Positions 34,455 through 38,702 of a stretch of 38,702 nt of DNA are shown one piece after another. The translations under genes and the position numbers were made by a program. Origin of the DNA: Phycisphaerae bacterium. GTDB lineage: Bacteria > Planctomycetota > Phycisphaerae > Sedimentisphaerales > Anaerobacaceae. The stretch covers positions 1 through 38,702 of the forward strand of contig JAUXAB010000029.1 of assembly GCA_030615025.1 (NCBI GenBank), given 5' to 3'. Under the pieces are notes generated by a model, which saw only the letters and a list, made by a program, of their open reading frames with translations, was not told where the DNA came from and did not search any database. Every line of letters begins with the position of its first letter. Positions within the stretch are counted from its first letter, which is position 1.

Positions 34455-36239
34455 ATGAAGCGGAAAACAAAATTTAGGACCTGTATCGGCATTTTGCTTT
34501 TTTCATATCTCGTCTTGGCGCTTAGCGGAACGGGCCACGCCAAAGACGTTAGTCGCAAACCGAGGGCTGGGAATCCAGCTAAGCATTCGTTCCCTGCATT
34601 AGGCATCTCAGCAGAGCGGAAAGTGCAGGTAGCATGGAACCGATTTTATGATCATGTCGGACTGGGGGCTATCCTGGCCCGGCTCCACAAAGCCTTCCCC
34701 GACCTTACCAAGCTCTATTCTATTGGTAAATCATCCCAGGGCCGAGATATATGGTGCCTGGAAATTACGGCACGTAACATCGGTGATCCCGATCGCAAGC
34801 CGGGAATGTATATTGATGGCAACATTCACGGCAACGAGGTCCAGACCGGTGAAACCGTAGCCTATACAGCATGGTATCTTTGCCATCAATATGGACGGCT
34901 CGAAAAGGTAACGGCTTTGCTTAATGACCGGGTTTTCTATCTGTTACCAACCATCAATCCTGATGGGCGAGATTCCTGGCTTCATAGGGGTGGTTTCGCG
35001 CGGTCAGGCCTTGAGCCGACAGACAATGATCGAGATGGTCTCGCCGATGAAGATGATTGCGAGGACCTTAACGGAGACGGTTTCATCACAATGATGCGAA
35101 AGAAAGACCCACAGGGGCGGTTCAAGTTGCATCCCGATTATCCTGAATACTTGATGGTCAGAGCCAGAGCAGACGAGACCGGAGAGTATAGCCGGCTTGG
35201 TTGGGAAGGAATCGATAATGATGGCGACGGTCGAATTAACGAAGATAGCCGAGGCGGTTATGATATGAATCGGAACTGGGCATACGATTGGCAGCCGAAT
35301 TATATTCAATATGGAGCTAAGGATTATCCGTTCTCACAGCCGGAGACCCGTGCGGTGGCTGAGTTCCTTCTGGCTCATACTAATATTGCAGCCGCCCAGT
35401 CATATCATAACTCCGGCGGTATGATTTTGCGAAGTCCGGGCCGCGAAGGTGGCGAGATGAAAAGCCAGGACGATAGAGTGCTAAGACTTATCGCCGAGCG
35501 GGGAGAAAAAACACTGCCCTTTTACCGTTCGATGATTATCTGGAAGGACCTCTATACCGCCCTGGGAAGCGAGCTGGATTGGCTTTATGGAGGGCGTGGC
35601 ATTCTCTCGTTCACAAATGAGCTGTGGACGTCCAAAAACCTGTACAAAACCCCAAGTTCCCCTTCGGATGAGGAGCAGGCTGAATTTATTGAGTATGTGC
35701 TTATGGGTGACGGCATCATTCCCTGGCAGGAATATGACCATCCCACTTATGGAAGGATTGAAATTGGTGGACGGAAAAAGGAATGGGGACGGGTGCCACC
35801 TTCGTTCTTGCTTGAGGAAGAACTCCACCGAAATATGGCTTTTACGCTATATCATGCTGACATGATGCCGCTGCTCAAAATCAGCCAGGTGAAGATAGAG
35901 AAGCTTACTAAAGACTTATTCAAGATTTGGGTGACCATCGAGAACCAGCGTCTGATCCCAACCAGAACAGCTCAGGATGTGGCGCACCATATCAGTTCGC
36001 CGGATATTGTTTCCATTCAGGGCGATGACCTTCAGGTTCTCTCGAGCGGGCAGGTCACAAATCGATTCTTTAAGCGTGTTCAAGCCGTCAAACGCCGTCC
36101 AGAGCGAGTGGAGCTTGATACTATCAACGGTATGGGCGCTGTACGTGTACAGTTTGTCGTCGAGGGAAAAGGCAAATTTACCGTGACGGTCGATTCGGCT
36201 AAAGGCGGTTCGCTTAAGAAAAGTCAATTACTGCCTTAA
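34455..36239 (+). CDS. Secreted M14 zinc carboxypeptidase
   Basis: 594 residues from the ATG at 34455 (AAAGG 7 nt upstream; the TTG at 34428 is less likely). The signal peptide ends near GTGHA. The zinc site is complete: H125 and E128 in GNIHGNE and H318 in SYHNSGG, with the catalytic Glu E389 in SFTNELW. The substrate-binding NRNW (about 275) is present. Two calcium-like loops (DNDRDGLADEDD and DNDGDGRINED) interrupt the catalytic domain, and a C-terminal beta domain follows. It should trim C-terminal residues of extracellular peptides or wall material. The 41-bp gap to the pseudoenzyme suggests duplication and co-expression. Confidence 0.92.
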   Translation: MKRKTKFRTCIGILLFSYLVLALSGTGHAKDVSRKPRAGNPAKHSFPALGISAERKVQVAWNRFYDHVGLGAILARLHKAFPDLTKLYSIGKSSQGRDIWCLEITARNIGDPDRKPGMYIDGNIHGNEVQTGETVAYTAWYLCHQYGRLEKVTALLNDRVFYLLPTINPDGRDSWLHRGGFARSGLEPTDNDRDGLADEDDCEDLNGDGFITMMRKKDPQGRFKLHPDYPEYLMVRARADETGEYSRLGWEGIDNDGDGRINEDSRGGYDMNRNWAYDWQPNYIQYGAKDYPFSQPETRAVAEFLLAHTNIAAAQSYHNSGGMILRSPGREGGEMKSQDDRVLRLIAERGEKTLPFYRSMIIWKDLYTALGSELDWLYGGRGILSFTNELWTSKNLYKTPSSPSDEEQAEFIEYVLMGDGIIPWQEYDHPTYGRIEIGGRKKEWGRVPPSFLLEEELHRNMAFTLYHADMMPLLKISQVKIEKLTKDLFKIWVTIENQRLIPTRTAQDVAHHISSPDIVSIQGDDLQVLSSGQVTNRFFKRVQAVKRRPERVELDTINGMGAVRVQFVVEGKGKFTVTVDSAKGGSLKKSQLLP

Positions 36240-36344
36240 ACATACTGAATCTTGCCCATCAATTCATAGCGCAAGGTGACTTAAAGAAAAGGGTCATGAT
36301 TAGGACACCGCTTCATTAAAATGCAAGGAATCGGAAAATGAAAC

Positions 36345-36526
36345 TAAGAGCCTATCCGAATAACCGGGTCGTTATGAGGCCGAGCGAAAAGTTCGAGGCC
36401 AAGGCGGCAGGCCAAAAATGCTCGGAGGCGTGGTTTTCTCCACGTTGAGAACGTTTTTGGCCGACAACGCAGGCATCGGGCTTTGCAGCCGACCGCAATA
36501 GAGCGGGTTATTTGGATAGGCTCTTA
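36345..36526. mobile_element. 182-bp MITE with about 22-bp terminal inverted repeats
   Basis: The left end TAAGAGCCTATCCGAATAAC is repeated in inverse form at the right end (36505-36526) with one mismatch in the first 21 bases. The interior has further palindromic pieces (GGCCGAGCGAAAAGTTCGAGG) and no ORF. The end sequence resembles IS termini, so a full-length IS elsewhere in the genome would be the helper. A TTA/TAA target duplication is possible but cannot be told apart from the repeat itself. Confidence 0.7.
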
Positions 36527-36602
36527 ATAGCTTTTTGGAGGAGAAGTCTAAATGGCGTCCAATTAGAGATTTTCGTAAAGACAAACCTAAGCCGCTAAGA
36601 GT

Positions 36603-36639
36603 GCCCCCGCTCTTGTCTTCGACAAGAAGACGCGGGGGC
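36603..36639. repeat. GC-rich hairpin upstream of the SGNH gene
   Basis: Outer arms GCCCCCGC/GCGGGGGC and inner arms TCTTGTC/GACAAGA around TTC. No T-tract follows directly, so it is more likely a repeat or leader structure than a terminator. The right flank GGCGGCGT resembles 10073 onward. Confidence 0.6.
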
Positions 36640-36677
36640 GGCGTGAAAATATTAACAATTTTTGAAAGGGAAGTAAG

Positions 36678-38090
36678 ATGAAAAAGAAAATTTCAATCGT
36701 ATTGGTTTTGGCATTCATTATTGGCCTGATCCCAGGCGTTGCCAAGGCAAAGCTGGTGGCATGTGTGGGAGACAGCATTACCTACGGGTGGGGCATCCCT
36801 GATCGGAATTATAATTCCTACCCTGCGCAATTGGGCAGGATATTGCGGCAGTTCGACAGGAAGTGGGAAACACAGAACTTTGGCGTCAGTAGTACGACAT
36901 TGTTGAGAAACACCAATAAGCCTTATGTGTTAGAAAACGCATATAACAGTGCCCTGGCGTCTGAACCAGAAGTGGTCATCATAATGTTAGGCACTAACGA
37001 CTCCGCCAGAGCCACGAACTCGGCGATCGAGCAGGATTTCATTTCCGATTACCTCGCATTGATTGATGCTTTTGCTCAGCTACCGAGTAAGCCCAAAATA
37101 TTTATATGCAATCCGCCGCCAATTTTTGGGGGGGGATACGGCAGCAACAGCATGATAAGAGACGTGATAATCCCATTCATCCAGCAGTTGCCTACATATA
37201 GAGCGGTAGAGGTCATCGATCTGTACACACTGCTGGAAGAATCGGGCCATCTGTTCCCAGATTACTTACACCCAAATGCAGAAGGAGCGAAGGTGATGGC
37301 GGAAGTGATTGCTGCAACAATTCTTGGCCTGCGGGGGCATCCAGACCTCAACGGCGATGGAATTGTTGATAGTGCAGACATGTGCATGATGATTGACCAC
37401 TGGCACACAGACAACGCACTTTATGATATTGCCCCAGCACCCTTCGGTGATGGAATAGTAGATATCCAGGACCTGATCGCCCTTGCTGAATATTTGTTCA
37501 CATATCCTGGCGCTGTAGCGTACTGGAAGCTGGATGAGACGGAAGGCGACATAGCCTACGACAGCGTCGGCGTCTACGACGGTATTCTCAATGATGTTCC
37601 TACCTGGCAGCCTACCAGCGGTATGATAGATGGCGCGTTGGAACTCGACGGGATTGATGATTATGTTAGTACCGAGTTTGTGTTGAATCCAGCGGATGGC
37701 CCGTTCAGTGTATTTGCCTGGATTAAAGGCGGTGCTCCAGGCCAGGCCGTTTTGTCGCAAATCGGCGGCGTGAATTGGCTTTGTGCGGATACATTGGAAG
37801 GTAGCTTGATGACGGAGCTTAGGTATATTGGCGGCCGGGTTGACCAACCGCCGTTGTTATCACAGACGCTCATCACCGATGCCGCTTGGCACCGCGTTGG
37901 CTTTGTATGGGACGGTTCCAACCGAATCCTGTACATGGATGACATTGAAGTAGCCAGAGACACACAGACTAATTTAGCAACTTCAGAAAACGGTCTGTAC
38001 ATTGGTGCCGGCAAGGCTATGGAAGCGGGGTCCTACTGGTCCGGCCTAATTGATGATGTTCGCATCTACGGCAGAGCTATAAGCCCATAG
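36678..38090 (+). CDS. Secreted SGNH/GDSL esterase with dockerin and LamG modules
   Basis: 470 residues. Signal peptide about 1-24 (ending VAKAK). The SGNH hydrolase domain (about 25-215) has block I GDSITYG with nucleophile S33, the GTND block with its oxyanion Asn, and D195/H198 in DYLHPN. Then come two dockerin-like calcium repeats (DLNGDGIVDSADM and GDGIVDIQDLIALAEYL, about 223-278) and a LamG/concanavalin-like domain (about 283-470; AVAYWKLDETEGDIAYDSVG, ALELDGIDDYV, FSVFAWIKGG, GLIDDVRIYGRAI). It is probably a carbohydrate esterase removing acetyl groups from glycans. Dockerins in this group are not necessarily linked to a cellulosome. GAAAGGGAAG precedes the ATG. Confidence 0.9.
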   Translation: MKKKISIVLVLAFIIGLIPGVAKAKLVACVGDSITYGWGIPDRNYNSYPAQLGRILRQFDRKWETQNFGVSSTTLLRNTNKPYVLENAYNSALASEPEVVIIMLGTNDSARATNSAIEQDFISDYLALIDAFAQLPSKPKIFICNPPPIFGGGYGSNSMIRDVIIPFIQQLPTYRAVEVIDLYTLLEESGHLFPDYLHPNAEGAKVMAEVIAATILGLRGHPDLNGDGIVDSADMCMMIDHWHTDNALYDIAPAPFGDGIVDIQDLIALAEYLFTYPGAVAYWKLDETEGDIAYDSVGVYDGILNDVPTWQPTSGMIDGALELDGIDDYVSTEFVLNPADGPFSVFAWIKGGAPGQAVLSQIGGVNWLCADTLEGSLMTELRYIGGRVDQPPLLSQTLITDAAWHRVGFVWDGSNRILYMDDIEVARDTQTNLATSENGLYIGAGKAMEAGSYWSGLIDDVRIYGRAISP

Positions 38091-38142
38091 GCAAACCAGC
38101 AACTGACTGAACAATCGGCCAAAAAGTTGTTTGCATAGCAAG

Positions 38143-38165
38143 AATACCTAAGATAGTTAGGTATT
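38143..38165. promoter_or_regulatory. Palindromic site, copy 1 (TACCTAA-5-TTAGGTA)
   Basis: Perfect 9-bp arms AATACCTAA and TTAGGTATT around GATAG. The identical 23-bp sequence recurs at 38238-38260. It could be an operator pair; no protein can be assigned. Confidence 0.6.
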
Positions 38166-38237
38166 GATTAGAAGCTTGCACACGGCTTTTAATTTAGCTG
38201 GCTAATGAATCGTCCAAACATCTGTTGGCGTATTAGT

Positions 38238-38260
38238 AATACCTAAGATAGTTAGGTATT
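38238..38260. promoter_or_regulatory. Palindromic site, copy 2
   Basis: Exact copy of 38143-38165, 95 bp further on, in the same orientation including the asymmetric GATAG centre. Confidence 0.6.
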
Positions 38261-38387
38261 ATGATTAACTTACGTTCGCATCTACAACCGGGCCGTATGA
38301 CCTTAAAGTGCTACTACAATTTGAATCAACTGTAGAAACAACAAGTAAACTCCAGGTCTGACACTAATCAGGTCAGACCGGCTCAGG

Positions 38388-38421
38388 ATGACAAAAAAAG
38401 TGCTTTTTTGGTCATTTTTTT
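38388..38421. terminator. Intrinsic terminator-like hairpin with T7 tract
   Basis: Arms ATGACAAAAAAAG (38388-38400) and CTTTTTTGGTCAT (38403-38415) pair in 12 of 13 positions and are followed by seven T. Stem strength is low because of A/T pairs. Confidence 0.55.
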
Positions 38422-38422
38422 G

Positions 38423-38450
38423 TTGACATTGTTTGGAAATACGTTAAAAT
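38423..38450 (+). promoter_or_regulatory. Strong promoter for the right-edge gene
   Basis: TTGACA (38423-38428), 16 bp, TAAAAT (38445-38450). The boxes, spacing and following CTATGTTTG match the promoter at 13923-13950. Confidence 0.7.
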
Positions 38451-38456
38451 ACGTCT

Positions 38457-38605
38457 ATGTTTGCCAATTAGGCAAACATAAACCGCCAGCAGGCGGTAGA
38501 TATAGCGGAGAACCGCACGTTTTCGTATCAGCAGATACACGCCAAAAAGCATCGTTCGTAAATATCGAAACGGAGTGTAAATCCGGCCTTCCTTGGACGG
38601 AACCA
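38457..38605 (+). promoter_or_regulatory. Structured leader RNA candidate
   Basis: Just after the promoter lie a perfect hairpin ATGTTTGCC-AATTA-GGCAAACAT (38457-38479), a second one ACCGCC-AGCA-GGCGGT (38482-38497) and a third arm pair GCGG/CCGC (about 38503-38516). About 190 nt separate the promoter from the first ATG, enough for a regulatory RNA. No known riboswitch class was recognised. Confidence 0.45.
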
Positions 38606-38650
38606 TTTAACCAAATTAACCATATTAACTAAATTAACCAATTACCAATC
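38606..38650. repeat. 9-bp A+T-rich tandem repeat
   Basis: Four to five units close to ATTAACCAA (TTTAACCAA, ATTAACCAT, ATTAACTAA, ATTAACCAA, TTACCAATC) run directly into the ATG at 38651, replacing the usual Shine-Dalgarno region. Confidence 0.65.
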
Positions 38651-38702
38651 ATGAGCATCGAGAATCTAACTTTAGCTCTCGTCGGGGCGGAGCCCGCCGC
38701 AG
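38651..38702 (+). CDS. Start of an ORF cut by the right edge
   Basis: The ATG at 38651 opens a frame MSIENLTLALVGAEPAA that stays open to the window end. It has no purine-rich ribosome binding site, but it follows a strong promoter, a structured leader and a tandem repeat. Too short to identify. Confidence 0.35.
   Translation, partial: MSIENLTLALVGAEPAA

Larger units (their letters stand above)
36240..36677. other. Spacer with MITE and hairpin
   Basis: No gene seen. It holds the 182-bp MITE (36345-36526) and a strong GC hairpin (36603-36639) ahead of the esterase gene. Confidence 0.65.
38091..38387. other. Gene-free spacer with palindromes
   Basis: No ORF. It holds twin identical palindromes (38143 and 38238) and an 8-bp inverted repeat GGTCTGAC/GTCAGACC (38355-38379). 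Confidence 0.6.

Overview
The window looks like a chromosomal segment of an anaerobic planctomycete of the Phycisphaerae type. This is an inference from gene content: secreted S1 sulfatase, ThuA and DUF1080 proteins, FG-GAP repeat, dockerin and LamG proteins and many lipoproteins, next to folate C1 genes of the acetogen type. No 16S rRNA, tRNA or other marker is present to prove it.

Region 1 (1-9338) is a C1/hydrogen block. A formate dehydrogenase catalytic subunit (plus strand, cut by the left edge) converges on a minus-strand run read as fhs - folD - [NiFe] hydrogenase small subunit - large subunit - metV - metF. Together these would activate formate to formyl-, methenyl-, methylene- and methyl-tetrahydrofolate, with H2 as a possible electron source. 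No CO dehydrogenase/acetyl-CoA synthase is in view. A 45-bp inverted repeat pair brackets the hydrogenase/metVF part.

Region 2 (9339-13457) holds a palindrome-rich spacer and then ThuA - TIM-barrel epimerase - DUF1080/ThuA fusion, probably for keto-sugar catabolism.

Region 3 (13458-27312) is the accessory region. A tight cluster encodes a HTH protein, a COG2401-like ABC ATPase, a GNAT acyltransferase, a ParB-domain protein and a TerS-like HTH protein. It is followed by a sulfatase and a giant FAD/toroid fusion protein under their own promoter, a Panacea-type toxin-antitoxin pair, and a phage terminase large subunit (TerL). Downstream of terL lie an XRE/ImmA-IrrE pair (the peptidase broken by one in-frame TGA) and an unknown gene. 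Two degenerate copies of the terL 3' end follow these two cassettes, so the region downstream of terL looks like an insertion hotspot that re-creates the terL tail with each insertion. No capsid, portal, tail or integrase gene is visible.

Region 4 (27313-38090) carries exported proteins: a GH43-like propeller lipoprotein, a peroxiredoxin-like lipoprotein, a DUF4019 lipoprotein, an FG-GAP protein, an M14 pseudo-peptidase next to an apparently active M14 carboxypeptidase, and an SGNH esterase with dockerin and LamG modules. The spacers hold a family of stem-loops with purine-rich loops and several mobile palindromic repeats, including a 182-bp MITE.

Region 5 (38091-38702) has no complete gene. 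It contains twin palindromes, a terminator, a strong promoter with a structured leader that resembles the promoter of the HTH/ABC/GNAT cluster, a 9-bp tandem repeat and the first codons of an ORF cut by the right edge.
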